Part shown: piece by piece, positions 17,827-26,555 of the stretch
How the letters are laid out: every line of letters starts with the position of its first letter
Position numbering within the stretch: position 1 is the stretch's first letter
Origin: Halanaerobium saccharolyticum
GTDB lineage: Bacteria; Bacillota; Halanaerobiia; Halanaerobiales; Halanaerobiaceae
Direction: 5' to 3'
DNA length: 39,631 nt
NCBI RefSeq assembly: GCF_003053565.1
Contig: NZ_QAXS01000028.1
Span: forward strand, 1-39,631
Notes under the pieces: generated by a model
The model's input: only the letters and a program-made list of their open reading frames with translations
The model's database searches: none
What the model was told of the DNA's origin: nothing
Made by a program: the position numbers and the translations under genes

Positions 17827-18397
17827 TCTTTTTATCTACAATTTTTTTAAATTCTTTTAATTCATCTAAAGTTTTTTCCGACTCTGATTTCTGGTAAAGA
17901 TAATTCCAGTCAATATCTTCATAGTTCAAATAAATCATACCTACAATCCATTCTTGATCGGCATATTCTTTCCAGAACTTATATCTATTTAGTCTGTCAA
18001 TAATTATATCTTCAATACCTATGATATAGGCTTTTAAACCTTCAATTTCAATTTCATTTACTTTATCATAATCACCAGCAAGGTCTGAACCTGGAATTTC
18101 CAGGGCAAAATCAAACTGCTTATAGGTCCAGTATTTGCCTTCCTTTTTAAACCCTAAATCTTTAATAATTGGGTCAATTTCTTTAATACTGGCTGGAGTT
18201 ACCAGATCAACATCCATAGTGCTGTAACCACCAGCTGTATAGAACTCTACTGCCTGACCTCCAACAATTATCGGTCGAATATCAATTTCCTTTAAAGCTG
18301 CAGTAATTACTGCTACAAGAGCAATATTTTGATAAAATTTATCTTTATTAGATTTGGTTATTTTTTGGATCTTATTTTTAAGCAGTTGTTTGTCCAT
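17819..18397 (-). CDS. Nucleotidyltransferase-fold protein, DUF6036/AbiEii-like
   Basis: The 192-residue protein has the signature of the DNA polymerase beta-type nucleotidyltransferase superfamily: VGGQAVEFYTAGGYSTMDVDLV, with G46-G47 and D62-x-D64. A third acidic residue could be D96 or E100 in QFDFALE. Such proteins include AbiEii and MenT-type toxins that nucleotidylate RNA or protein targets, but also unrelated small transferases, so substrate and role are unknown. The start is ATG 18397 because GGAGG lies seven bases upstream; the longer frame from 18439 has no such site. It is downstream of a 69-residue basic protein (51-base gap) and convergent with the glyoxalase gene. Confidence 0.7.
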   Translation of the reverse strand: MDKQLLKNKIQKITKSNKDKFYQNIALVAVITAALKEIDIRPIIVGGQAVEFYTAGGYSTMDVDLVTPASIKEIDPIIKDLGFKKEGKYWTYKQFDFALEIPGSDLAGDYDKVNEIEIEGLKAYIIGIEDIIIDRLNRYKFWKEYADQEWIVGMIYLNYEDIDWNYLYQKSESEKTLDELKEFKKIVDKKIK

Positions 18398-18448
18398 AAT
18401 ATCCTCCAAATTCTCTAAAAAGATGACTGGTAAGGTCAAAATATCAAC

Positions 18449-18658
18449 TTATTTAAATTTATATTTGTGAGGTCCAGTTTTTTCAATCATTTTTTCTTTT
18501 CTATTTTTTGCGAGTTCATAGAGTAAAAATTGCTTATTCTGATTGCGGCTGCGTTTGGAGTTAGCTCTTTGTTTTAAAAGCTGATCTCGAAGTTCTAAAA
18601 TATCTATTTTTGCTTCTTTTCGTTTTTTATCATATTTTTCAAAATTAATTTTGCGCAT
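18449..18658 (-). CDS. Small basic protein of unknown function, partner of the nucleotidyltransferase
   Basis: I do not recognise this 69-residue protein. It is very rich in Lys and Arg, predicted mostly helical (EAKIDILELRDQLLKQRA, then NKQFLLYELAKNRKEK), has no Cys or membrane segment, and ends TGPHKYKFK. It has a good Shine-Dalgarno (GGAGG at 18667-18671 on the minus strand) and a near-consensus promoter, so it is likely a real gene. As first gene of a two-gene minus-strand operon with a nucleotidyltransferase, it could be a nucleic-acid-binding antitoxin or autoregulator. That is inference from context. It is much shorter than the AbiEi antitoxins that normally accompany AbiEii. Confidence 0.6.
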   Translation of the reverse strand: MRKINFEKYDKKRKEAKIDILELRDQLLKQRANSKRSRNQNKQFLLYELAKNRKEKMIEKTGPHKYKFK

Positions 18659-18678
18659 TTTACTGACCTCCTGAGTTA

Positions 18679-18707
18679 ATAATACTAATTTTTTTAACTC
18701 CTGTCAA
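18679..18707 (-). promoter_or_regulatory. Strong promoter of the minus-strand two-gene module
   Basis: On the minus strand TTGACA (18707-18702), a 17-base spacer and TATTAT (18684-18679). This is the best promoter match in the window after carA's. The expected transcription start near 18672 is next to the GGAGG of the 69-residue gene, so the leader would be only about 14 bases. Confidence 0.7.
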
Positions 18708-18737
18708 AAAGCTAAAGCTTAAATGGTAAAAATTTCT

Positions 18738-18751
18738 AAGTACCCGGTACC
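18738..18751 (-). repeat. Dispersed repeat, copy 3, inverted (right end of module)
   Basis: AAGTACCCGGTACC is the exact reverse complement of the repeats at 5076 and 17727. Together with 17727-17740 it defines a 1,025-base unit with inverted ends containing the nucleotidyltransferase operon. Confidence 0.7.
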
Positions 18752-18856
18752 TCTTTTTTAAAATTAAGGCAGGTAAAGCTACCAATTATCTTGAATAATA
18801 TTAAATAGAGAAAGAAACTGGATTACATAAAAATAGAAATCGAAAGGAAGATTTAT

Positions 18857-19627
18857 TTGTCAAAAAAGAATTCATATTTAGCTTTGTTTTTTAAATCAAT
18901 TCCGGTTGGACTGGCCAATACTCTGCCTGGGGTGAGTGGCGGTACACTGGCCCTGGTTTTAAATATTTATGAAACTTTAATTAATGCGATTAAAGATATT
19001 AAAGTCAAAAAGCTTTTTGTAATTGGCCTGGGAGCAGTTGCTGGTGTTTTATTTGGTTCAGCTGTGATAACTGATCTTTATCAAAATCAGCCGCTGCTTG
19101 TAAATTATTTTCTTTTTGGTCTGGTAATTACTTCAGCTCATTCTACCTATAAAAAAATTGGGCATTTGAGTTTTCTAAAACTTTTAGTTATGATTTTAGC
19201 CTTTGCTTTTGCTCTCTTTTTCGCCAGAGAAATTCAGTTTGGATTCCTGAATGCAGAAGGTTTAATGCTCTTTTTTATAGCCGGTTTTTTTGGCAGTGTG
19301 GCAATGATTCTGCCGGGAATTAGTGGAGGTACACTTTTAATTTTAATGGGAGTCTATCACCCGGTATTAAATGCAATTAACAATTTGGATCTCTTAATAC
19401 TAATTGTCTTTGGAGCAGGAGTAGCTGCAGGTTTATTGGTTTTTGCCTGGCTTTTTTCCTATCTGCTGCAGAAACATCAAAAAGAAATAATGGTTGTTTT
19501 AACCGGTTTAATTCTCGGCTCTTCAGCAGCTGTATTTCCAGCTCGCTTTAATATTAGTGGAGTGGCAGCATTTGCAGCCGGGGCTGTGATAATTATTATC
19601 TTAGAAATTATTGGTCAGAATACTTAA
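18857..19627 (+). CDS. DUF368 membrane protein, putative polyprenyl-phosphate transporter
   Basis: The 256-residue membrane protein has the internal duplication typical of DUF368: NTLPGVSGGT (21-30) and ILPGISGGTL (151-160), each followed by hydrophobic helices, about eight membrane segments in all. DUF368 proteins (PopT) have been reported as undecaprenyl-phosphate flippases that recycle the carrier lipid for cell-wall synthesis. Assignment here is by family. The start is TTG 18857 with AAAGGAAG upstream. It runs 28 bases ahead of the AddB-like gene, so the two may share a transcript. No convincing promoter was found in 18752-18856. Confidence 0.85.
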   Translation: MSKKNSYLALFFKSIPVGLANTLPGVSGGTLALVLNIYETLINAIKDIKVKKLFVIGLGAVAGVLFGSAVITDLYQNQPLLVNYFLFGLVITSAHSTYKKIGHLSFLKLLVMILAFAFALFFAREIQFGFLNAEGLMLFFIAGFFGSVAMILPGISGGTLLILMGVYHPVLNAINNLDLLILIVFGAGVAAGLLVFAWLFSYLLQKHQKEIMVVLTGLILGSSAAVFPARFNISGVAAFAAGAVIIIILEIIGQNT

Positions 19628-19655
19628 ATTAAAATATTAATTAAGGATGAAAACT

Positions 19656-22271
19656 ATGGAACTAAAAAATTATTTAGACTTTAAATATTATAATTATAAT
19701 CAAGATTTATTTAAAGAAATAATTTCTGATGAGCCAGAAGTTTATATATTTAGCAATTATAATGACTTAAAAGAGGCCTTAAAATACTACCAGCCTCAGC
19801 CTCTCAGTCAGCAGAGCAAGTTTTTTAGCTTAAAAGAATTTAAGGAGAGGCTCTTCAGCAGTGATCAGATTCTGCTGAAGGAAGAAAAACTTCCCCTGCT
19901 TTTATACTCTGTTTTAACAAAAGAGGAAAAAAGTAAGCTGCGGCTGGACAGCTATCAGGATATTTATCAGTTTTCATCCCGCTTTTTTGCTTATTTTAAA
20001 CTGCTGCAGGACTACCAACTGGCTCAAATTGAAGGTCTGGCAGACTGGCAGCAGGAGAGAGTAGAAAGGCTGGAGAGTATTAAAGCAAGATATCAAAAAC
20101 GTTTAAAAGAGCTTGGCTTTGTTGATCAACTTCTGCTCAGGGAAGAGAAAAACTTAAATCTGCAGTTTTTAAGAGAGTTTAAAAAGATAAATTTATTTAA
20201 TATCATAGATTTTTCTCCCTATTTTAAAGAGCTGCTGCAGGAGATAGGCCAGGAATTTAAAGTTGAGCTTCACCTCCAGCTCAAAGAAACTGATTTCAAT
20301 CAGGAAAAATTAGAAGTTGAAGAGCTGACTCTGCCGGAAAAGACAAATAATATCGAGGTTAGAAAAACGAATTCTAAGCTTAAAAGTCTGGCCGCTCTTT
20401 TAAACGAAAAAGAAAATTCTGCTGAGGATGTTCAACTGCTGGATGCAGGTAAAGAAATTGAGTCAGCGGAGATATTAAGCGACCAGTTAAATTTGAATTC
20501 CTATCAGAGTTTAAGTGAAACTGATATTTATAAGCTGCTGGATTCTCTCTATCAGCTTTACCAAGAGGGAAAAGGCAGTTCGCAAATCTTGATCGTCTTA
20601 AAAGAGCTCCATGATTTATCTACCCAGAGCCTATTTAAAGATTGGCTTGAGTTAAAGGCGGCGGATCTGCAAAAAATTGAAGAGCTGCTGCGTCAGGATT
20701 ATTATTATCTTGATTTAGAGCTGTTAGAGGCAGAGCTTCCTCTTTTAAAACCCCTTTATAATTTTCTTGAAAAGTTGAGAAAAATCAAAAACATATCCGA
20801 CTTAAGTGAACTGCTCACAAAAATCTCAGATTTTGCTCTGGAAAAAGAAGCTAAAGAAACAGCAGAGAAATTTAATGACAGCCTGCTGGAGCTAAAAAGC
20901 ATCGAAGAACTGGGAATAGTAACTAGCTGGCAGGATTATTATTCTGATCAGGGTGCAGGTCTTTTTTCACTATTTTTAAACCACTTAAGTTTTAAATCTA
21001 TTAGACTCAGCAAAAACAATGAGGCAGCTGATCTTTTAAGTCTGGAAAAGGCTCCCCAAACTAAGCACAAAAAGATTTTAGTAAATAATTTGATCCAGGA
21101 TAATTTTGCTCAAAAAAATGATGGTCTCTACTTTTTAAGTGAAAAACAGCTGAAAAATAATGGACTGCTTATAAAACACAAAAATCAGCTCTTAAAAAAA
21201 TATAAGTTTCTGCGCCATATTTTAAATGCAGAGCAGAGTATTATTTATACAGTAGAAAATGAGGAGCAGAATATATCTCCGGCAGTTATTTTAGAAGAGC
21301 TTGCCTTAGAATACGGCCTGGACTATCAAGAAAGTAAAGTTAATAATTTAAGTGAAAAAGAAATTTTGAATAATTTATTTGATTACCAGACTGAGCTGGA
21401 TTTAAAAGTCAATAGAACAGCTGATTTTAATCAAAATCTGGAGCTAGAAAAAGACGATTTTGGCAGCGGTTTTAATTTCAGCTATTATAAATATAAAGCT
21501 TTAAAGGACTGCTACCACCGTTTTTATTTAGAACAGCTGGCCCGGCTTGATACCACATTAGAGATCAGGCCATCACTTTCTTTAATGACCCTTGGTATTT
21601 TAACCCATGAGATTTTTGGGGAGCTGATAATTTATGCCAGAGAGCATAATCTTTCTCCCCGGGAAATTCCAGCAGAGAGCAGAAAAAAAATTATTCAGAA
21701 GGGCATTGAAGCTAATCAATTGAAGATTGATCGGGATTATTTAAATTATTACCAGCAGATTATTTTCAAAAGTCTGGAAAAATCCTATATTCATTTTGCC
21801 GAACTGCTGCAGAAATATCTGCCGGAAGACTACCAGGATATTCTGGTAGAATGGCCGGAATGGAATTATCAGCGGCAGCGGTATTTTACAGCTCAGCAGG
21901 TAGATTTTTATCTTTCCGGCAGAATAGACCTGCTCTTATTAAATCAGGCCGAATACTTTATTGTTGACTTTAAAACAGGCAGTGGAGACCGCAAACAGCT
22001 GGACTTTTATTCCCTGATGCTGCGCCAGAATTATCAGGATCAGCTGCCGCCTGAGAGCAGAAAGGCAATCTATAATGTCTTTGATCAGGCCTTTGAACAT
22101 TCATATAATAAGGTAGAAAAAGAAGACAGCCTGGGTGCAGAGCTGCAGGAACTGACAGAGATGCTTTTTGCAGCTGGAGAATATGAGCGGATTTATAAAT
22201 CTCGCTGCCAGCGCTGTCCTTATCAAGATATTTGCAGAGTGGAGGTTTTGACTAATGAAGAAGGTTATTAA
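19656..22271 (+). CDS. addB: AddB-like PD-(D/E)XK nuclease with iron-sulfur cluster
   Basis: This 871-residue protein is probably the AddB partner of the downstream AddA-like helicase in double-strand break repair. The C-terminal nuclease has a His in TLGILTHEIFGEL, then GRIDLLLL and IVDFKTG (near 770), then a Q-x3-Y-type QLDFYSLMLR. Four Cys fit the AddB/Cas4-type [4Fe-4S] cluster: one in DCYHRFYL (near 619) and three in CQRCPYQDIC (near 851-860). The N-terminal part is helicase-like in length only. I see no Walker A, and the protein is shorter than typical AddB (about 1,150). ATG 19656 is preferred to ATG 19647, which overlaps the AAGGA site. The gene overlaps the next by 17 bases. Confidence 0.8.
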   Translation: MELKNYLDFKYYNYNQDLFKEIISDEPEVYIFSNYNDLKEALKYYQPQPLSQQSKFFSLKEFKERLFSSDQILLKEEKLPLLLYSVLTKEEKSKLRLDSYQDIYQFSSRFFAYFKLLQDYQLAQIEGLADWQQERVERLESIKARYQKRLKELGFVDQLLLREEKNLNLQFLREFKKINLFNIIDFSPYFKELLQEIGQEFKVELHLQLKETDFNQEKLEVEELTLPEKTNNIEVRKTNSKLKSLAALLNEKENSAEDVQLLDAGKEIESAEILSDQLNLNSYQSLSETDIYKLLDSLYQLYQEGKGSSQILIVLKELHDLSTQSLFKDWLELKAADLQKIEELLRQDYYYLDLELLEAELPLLKPLYNFLEKLRKIKNISDLSELLTKISDFALEKEAKETAEKFNDSLLELKSIEELGIVTSWQDYYSDQGAGLFSLFLNHLSFKSIRLSKNNEAADLLSLEKAPQTKHKKILVNNLIQDNFAQKNDGLYFLSEKQLKNNGLLIKHKNQLLKKYKFLRHILNAEQSIIYTVENEEQNISPAVILEELALEYGLDYQESKVNNLSEKEILNNLFDYQTELDLKVNRTADFNQNLELEKDDFGSGFNFSYYKYKALKDCYHRFYLEQLARLDTTLEIRPSLSLMTLGILTHEIFGELIIYAREHNLSPREIPAESRKKIIQKGIEANQLKIDRDYLNYYQQIIFKSLEKSYIHFAELLQKYLPEDYQDILVEWPEWNYQRQRYFTAQQVDFYLSGRIDLLLLNQAEYFIVDFKTGSGDRKQLDFYSLMLRQNYQDQLPPESRKAIYNVFDQAFEHSYNKVEKEDSLGAELQELTEMLFAAGEYERIYKSRCQRCPYQDICRVEVLTNEEGY

Positions 22272-25200
22272 AGCCAGTGCCGGGACAGGTAAAACCTACA
22301 GGCTGTCCCTGGAATATCTGGCTGCACTTTTAAAAGATATAGATTTTTCGGAAATTATTGTAATGACTTTTACTAAAAAAGCAACTGCAGAAATTAAAAA
22401 TCGGATTCTTAAACATCTGCGGGAGATAATTAATCAGGGGCCTGAAAAAGAAGATATTGTCAGTTCACTTAAAAATATTTATCCGGAGCTTGAAGTTGAG
22501 CCGAAAAGATTAGAAAAAATCTATCATAAAATGATTTTAAATGATGAGGATATCAAAATATTTACAATTGATGCTTTTACCAATCAAATTTTCAGGCGAG
22601 GGATTGCACCCTATCTTTCCCTTTATAATTATCAGATTATCGATGACAGCCAGAATCAGGAAATTATTGAAGAGTTATTGAAAATAATTTTGAATAATGA
22701 AGATTATTACGAGAGTATGCAGAGTTTTCTGGAGGCCAACAGCGCCCGGGATCTGGAGCCATATCTTAAATTTATCAAAGATATTGTTGATAATGCCTGG
22801 AAATTTATACTCTTAGAATCATCAGAATTAGAGGAAAAAGAAAAGCTGCCTCAGGCAGAGATATCTGATTTGTTTGAAGACAGCTATCAGACACTAAAAG
22901 AAGTGGCGGAACTGCGGGGAGAAGAATTTTCTTCATCCTATTTTGTCAAAGATGGCCGTCCTTTTTTTGAACAGTACCCTGGACTTGATTCTAAAGAGCA
23001 AAAAAAGGATTTTCTCTACCAGAGGAGAAATTATTTACTAAATAACAGTTACTGGAGCGGCAACAAATTAAGGGCCAAAAAAACAGCGGATTTAAAAGAA
23101 AAATTGGAATATGAATACCAATTATTTAGAGAAAAACTGGCTGCGGCAGTTTTCAATCAGGAAGTAATTCCGGCTGAAAAAGAAATTATCAATTTTGCCA
23201 GTCTGGTTTTAGATATTTACGAAGAGCTGAAATTTAAAAGCGGCAAATTTACCCATGCTGATATCAGCAATTATACTTTTAAGTATTTAAATGCTGAAGA
23301 AATTGGGCTGATTGAGGATGCACAGGCAAGCAGTTATCTGCTGGACCTTTTAGGAGGAGAATATAAGGCGCTTTTTATTGATGAGTTTCAGGACACCAGT
23401 ATCCTGCAGTGGAAAATTCTAAGGCCGCTGATTGAAAAAGCCAGTGATTTTATTGCTGTGGGAGATGAAAAACAGTCCATCTACGGCTGGCGGGGTGGAG
23501 AAAAGAAGTTATTTGCCTCTCTGGAAGAAATTATTGAGGCTAAAACAGAAAGGCTTGAGCGCTGTTACCGCAGTGATCAGAATATAATTGAACTTTTAAA
23601 TAAATTTTTTGATCAGTCAGATGTTGACTGGGAATATCACCCGGTTGAGGCTAATTCTAAAGCTCCAGGTTTAACAGAGGTGATCTATGGCGGAAGTTCA
23701 GCTTTTTATAATACAGATACCAAAAAATTTGCAGGGTTGGGAGAAGAAAAACAGCAGCAGATAGAAGAATTAAACAGCAAAATCAAAGAAAATCTTCCGG
23801 CTGAGATAGCAGCAGATATTAAAATGAAATATGCTGCTGATTACGGGAAAGTCAGTGTGCTGGCCCGGACCTCAAATGAATTAAATACAATTGCAGAAAG
23901 CCTGGAAAAAGAAGGGGTACCCTACATTTTAGAAAACAGAAATTCTCTCCTGGATGCAGCTTTACCTAAAGCCGCTTCTAATTTTTTATATTTTGCAGCC
24001 TACAGGGACTTCTACTCACTGCTAAAATTTCTGCGCAGTGATCTGGTCAGAATTGACAATCAGAGTTTAAAATTTATTCTAAAAAGGCAGCAGCTTTTAA
24101 AGGACTATTTCAGTTCAAGTCAAAAAGTTGAGCTGGAAGAAGAGTTTAAGCTGCAGCAGTCAGCCGCTGAACAGCTTCCGGAAAGCAAAACAAATAATTT
24201 AATCAATACTTTCAAAAAAATTAAGAAATTAATTGATGGAGACTATCAGGAAATTATAAATTATCTTTATCAAAAAACTGAGCTGCTTGAGCTGGCAGGT
24301 GATAACAGCCTCAGCTTAAAAAATCTCTATTCATTTTTTAAAATTCTAAACTCCTTTTCTTCTTTAAAAGAGCTGCTTAATTATCTGACGGAAAATCGAG
24401 ACAGTGAGGAATTAAAACAGCAGAAGGTCGAAAACAAAGATGCAGTTAGCTTAATGACAATCCACCAGTCAAAGGGGCTTTCTCTGCCGGTAGAGTATTA
24501 CTACTGGAATCCCGGCCGCAGGAGTGGCAACAGCAGTGGTGGAATCAATTTTTATCTTGATTTTGACCAGAATTATGAGAAGCTGAATGATTATTTATTT
24601 ATTCAGGATCAGTACCTTGCTGTTTTGGACTGGCTTGATTATGATTTTAAGGAAAAGGCTGAAGAAAAAGCAGAAATGGAGGAGATTAATAACCTCTATG
24701 TTGCCCTGAGCCGGGCAGAAAATGATCTGCACTTATATGTAGAAGCTCCGCGAAAAATAAAGCCGGATCAGGATTTAATGTGGGCCGGCAGCAGTTATGA
24801 TTATTATGAAAAGATGCTTTTAAATGCAGTTGAAGGGAAAAATTTAATTGAGATTTTAGAAGTGGAATCAGCCGGTCAGCCGCTGCAGATAGAAGCTGAT
24901 CGTCTAAGCGGGAAGCCAAAATTGAATCCCCTCAATAAATATCTAAAACAGAAAAAACGTGAGCCCCAAAGTAAAAAAGATGAAGAAAAATATGATTATT
25001 TTAAAAAGCAGAGCAGCAGTTTGAAACTCTCAGCTCAAAAATTAAGAGGGCTGGCTCTCCATTACTATCTGGAGAATATCAAGTATAACAGTGAAGAGGA
25101 AAAACTTTCAGCCCGCAGGCTGCTGAAAAGTAAATATGGAAATCTGCTGGGTAAAGAAAAGATTAATACTGTGATTGAAAAGGCTGAAGAATTTATTATA

Positions 25201-25452
25201 GCCAATCCAGAAATTTTTTCTGAAAAACATCAGGTTTTTAATGAGTATTTATTAAAAGAAAAAATCGAAGCTGGAGAAAAGCACTATCGCATCGACAGGC
25301 TGCTTGTGGATAGAGAAGAGAAAAAAATTAAAATAATTGATTATAAGAGTGGTAGTTATCGGAATCCGGAACAGCTTGAAAAATATAAGCAGCTGCTGGC
25401 AGCAGAACTGCGCTCAGAATGGGAGATTAGGGCCAGCTTTGTTGATATTTAA
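22255..25452 (+). CDS. addA: AddA-like UvrD-family helicase-nuclease
   Basis: The 1,065-residue protein shows the superfamily 1 helicase motifs in order: Walker A KASAGTGKTYRL (6-17), the DNA-contacting MTFTKKATAEIKNRI, Walker B FIDEFQDTS, GDEKQSIYGWRGGE, the RCYRSDQ motif, TIHQSKGLSLPVEYYY and LYVALSRAENDLHLYV. A C-terminal PD-(D/E)XK nuclease follows (RIDRLLVDREEKKIKIIDYKSGS). It should unwind and resect DNA ends and hand over to RecA. It is shorter than B. subtilis AddA (about 1,230). ATG 22255 lies inside the upstream gene with GTGGAGG at 22239-22245, so the two are translationally coupled. Confidence 0.87.
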   Translation: MKKVIKASAGTGKTYRLSLEYLAALLKDIDFSEIIVMTFTKKATAEIKNRILKHLREIINQGPEKEDIVSSLKNIYPELEVEPKRLEKIYHKMILNDEDIKIFTIDAFTNQIFRRGIAPYLSLYNYQIIDDSQNQEIIEELLKIILNNEDYYESMQSFLEANSARDLEPYLKFIKDIVDNAWKFILLESSELEEKEKLPQAEISDLFEDSYQTLKEVAELRGEEFSSSYFVKDGRPFFEQYPGLDSKEQKKDFLYQRRNYLLNNSYWSGNKLRAKKTADLKEKLEYEYQLFREKLAAAVFNQEVIPAEKEIINFASLVLDIYEELKFKSGKFTHADISNYTFKYLNAEEIGLIEDAQASSYLLDLLGGEYKALFIDEFQDTSILQWKILRPLIEKASDFIAVGDEKQSIYGWRGGEKKLFASLEEIIEAKTERLERCYRSDQNIIELLNKFFDQSDVDWEYHPVEANSKAPGLTEVIYGGSSAFYNTDTKKFAGLGEEKQQQIEELNSKIKENLPAEIAADIKMKYAADYGKVSVLARTSNELNTIAESLEKEGVPYILENRNSLLDAALPKAASNFLYFAAYRDFYSLLKFLRSDLVRIDNQSLKFILKRQQLLKDYFSSSQKVELEEEFKLQQSAAEQLPESKTNNLINTFKKIKKLIDGDYQEIINYLYQKTELLELAGDNSLSLKNLYSFFKILNSFSSLKELLNYLTENRDSEELKQQKVENKDAVSLMTIHQSKGLSLPVEYYYWNPGRRSGNSSGGINFYLDFDQNYEKLNDYLFIQDQYLAVLDWLDYDFKEKAEEKAEMEEINNLYVALSRAENDLHLYVEAPRKIKPDQDLMWAGSSYDYYEKMLLNAVEGKNLIEILEVESAGQPLQIEADRLSGKPKLNPLNKYLKQKKREPQSKKDEEKYDYFKKQSSSLKLSAQKLRGLALHYYLENIKYNSEEEKLSARRLLKSKYGNLLGKEKINTVIEKAEEFIIANPEIFSEKHQVFNEYLLKEKIEAGEKHYRIDRLLVDREEKKIKIIDYKSGSYRNPEQLEKYKQLLAAELRSEWEIRASFVDI

Positions 25453-25484
25453 TTTGTAAATTAATTAATATATTTATCTGCTCT

Positions 25485-25496
25485 AAGTGTTATAAT
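25485..25496 (+). promoter_or_regulatory. Candidate extended -10 promoter of gpmA
   Basis: A perfect TATAAT (25491-25496) preceded by TG one base away (TGT-TATAAT). No good -35 box lies 16-18 bases upstream, so it would depend on the extended -10. Confidence 0.45.
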
Positions 25497-25555
25497 TAAG
25501 TTTAGAAATAATAAAGATACAAATAAATTAAATTAAAATTAGAAAGGGTGGTTTG

Positions 25556-26296
25556 ATGAAAATTGTACTGGTTCGTCACGGGGAAAGTGAATGGAATTTA
25601 GCCAACAAATTTACAGGTTGGACAGATGTTGATTTGAGTGAGCAGGGAGTTAAAGAGGCAGAAGAAGCAGGTCGTTTATTAAAAGAAGAAGGTTTTAAAT
25701 TTGACCTGGCCTATACTTCATATCTGAAGAGAGCTACTAAAACTTTAAATATAATTTTAGATATTATGGATTTACACTGGATTCCAGTTATTAAATCCTG
25801 GAAGTTAAATGAGCGTCATTATGGTGCTCTTCAGGGACTGAATAAAGCAGAAATGGCCGAAAAAGAAGGGGCAGAGCAGGTTCATATCTGGCGCCGCAGT
25901 TTTGACACCCCACCACCTGAATTAGATAAAGATGATGAGCGTTATCCCGGTCATGAAGAAAAATATGCTGAACTTAGTGATGATGAGCTCCCAACTGCAG
26001 AAAGTCTCAAGATGACAATTGATCGAGTTATGCCTTACTGGGAAAATGAAATTGTTCCAAATATGAAAGAAGGTAAGAAAATAATTATCTCTGCTCACGG
26101 CAACAGTTTAAGAGCCTTGGTAAAGCATTTAGATGGTATTTCTGATGAGGAAATACCCTCAGTTAATATTCCGACAGGCAGACCCTTAGTTTATGAATTT
26201 GATCAGGAAATGAATGTTAAAGATAAATATTATTTAGGTGATCAGGAAGAGATAGAAAAAGAAATGAATAAAGTAAAGAATCAGGCAAAAAAATAA
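25556..26296 (+). CDS. gpmA: 2,3-bisphosphoglycerate-dependent phosphoglycerate mutase
   Basis: It interconverts 3- and 2-phosphoglycerate in glycolysis through a phospho-histidine. The 246-residue protein has the phospho-His loop VRHGESEWN (H8), the [16 protein letters not shown] segment that marks the cofactor-dependent glycolytic type, and the second active-site His in [15 protein letters not shown]. Length matches the roughly 250 residues of the family. ATG 25556 is preferred to the TTG just before it because AAAGGGTGG (25543-25551) leaves more room. It appears to be a single-gene transcript. Other mutase genes cannot be judged from this window. Confidence 0.95.
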   Translation: MKIVLVRHGESEWNLANKFTGWTDVDLSEQGVKEAEEAGRLLKEEGFKFDLAYTSYLKRATKTLNIILDIMDLHWIPVIKSWKLNERHYGALQGLNKAEMAEKEGAEQVHIWRRSFDTPPPELDKDDERYPGHEEKYAELSDDELPTAESLKMTIDRVMPYWENEIVPNMKEGKKIIISAHGNSLRALVKHLDGISDEEIPSVNIPTGRPLVYEFDQEMNVKDKYYLGDQEEIEKEMNKVKNQAKK

Positions 26297-26355
26297 TTTA
26301 ATCTAAATTTAATTTTTGCTTAATTATTCTTTAATTTCTTTCTGTTATATTTTAA

Positions 26356-26384
26356 TTGTAGCCTGAAATAAGACAAATTATAAT
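26356..26384 (+). promoter_or_regulatory. Candidate promoter of htrA
   Basis: TTGTAG (26356-26361), a 17-base spacer and a perfect TATAAT (26379-26384). Transcription from here would give a leader of about 165 bases containing the structured element at 26436-26515. A weaker extended -10 (TGT-TATATT, 26343-26351) lies just upstream. Confidence 0.5.
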
Positions 26385-26435
26385 TTAATAATTTTAATTG
26401 ATGCTGCAGTTAAATCTAAGTTTTTTAAAGTTTTA

Positions 26436-26515
26436 ACTCAAAACAGAGAGAAATTCCCTCCTTGAGATATTTAATTTATTCCCCATTTAAATGGGGAATA
26501 ATAAGTGTTTTGAGT
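26436..26515 (+). promoter_or_regulatory. Structured leader element before htrA, possible three-way junction
   Basis: ACTCAAAACA (26436-26445) and TGTTTTGAGT (26506-26515) form a perfect 10-bp outer stem. Inside it are a perfect palindromic hairpin (TTATTCCCCATTT 26476-26488 with AAATGGGGAATAA 26489-26501) and a weaker GAGAG/CCCTC hairpin (about 26446-26460). There is no T-run after either stem, so it does not look like a terminator. It ends 40 bases before the htrA start. A regulatory role is inference. Confidence 0.5.
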
Positions 26516-26555
26516 AATTTAAACTTAATAAAAATCTAAAAGGAAGGTGTTAAAG

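Noticed and set aside
26476-26501. Perfect 26-base palindrome read as the gpmA terminator
   Set aside because: No T-run follows, it is about 180 bases after gpmA, and it nests inside a larger inverted repeat near htrA.
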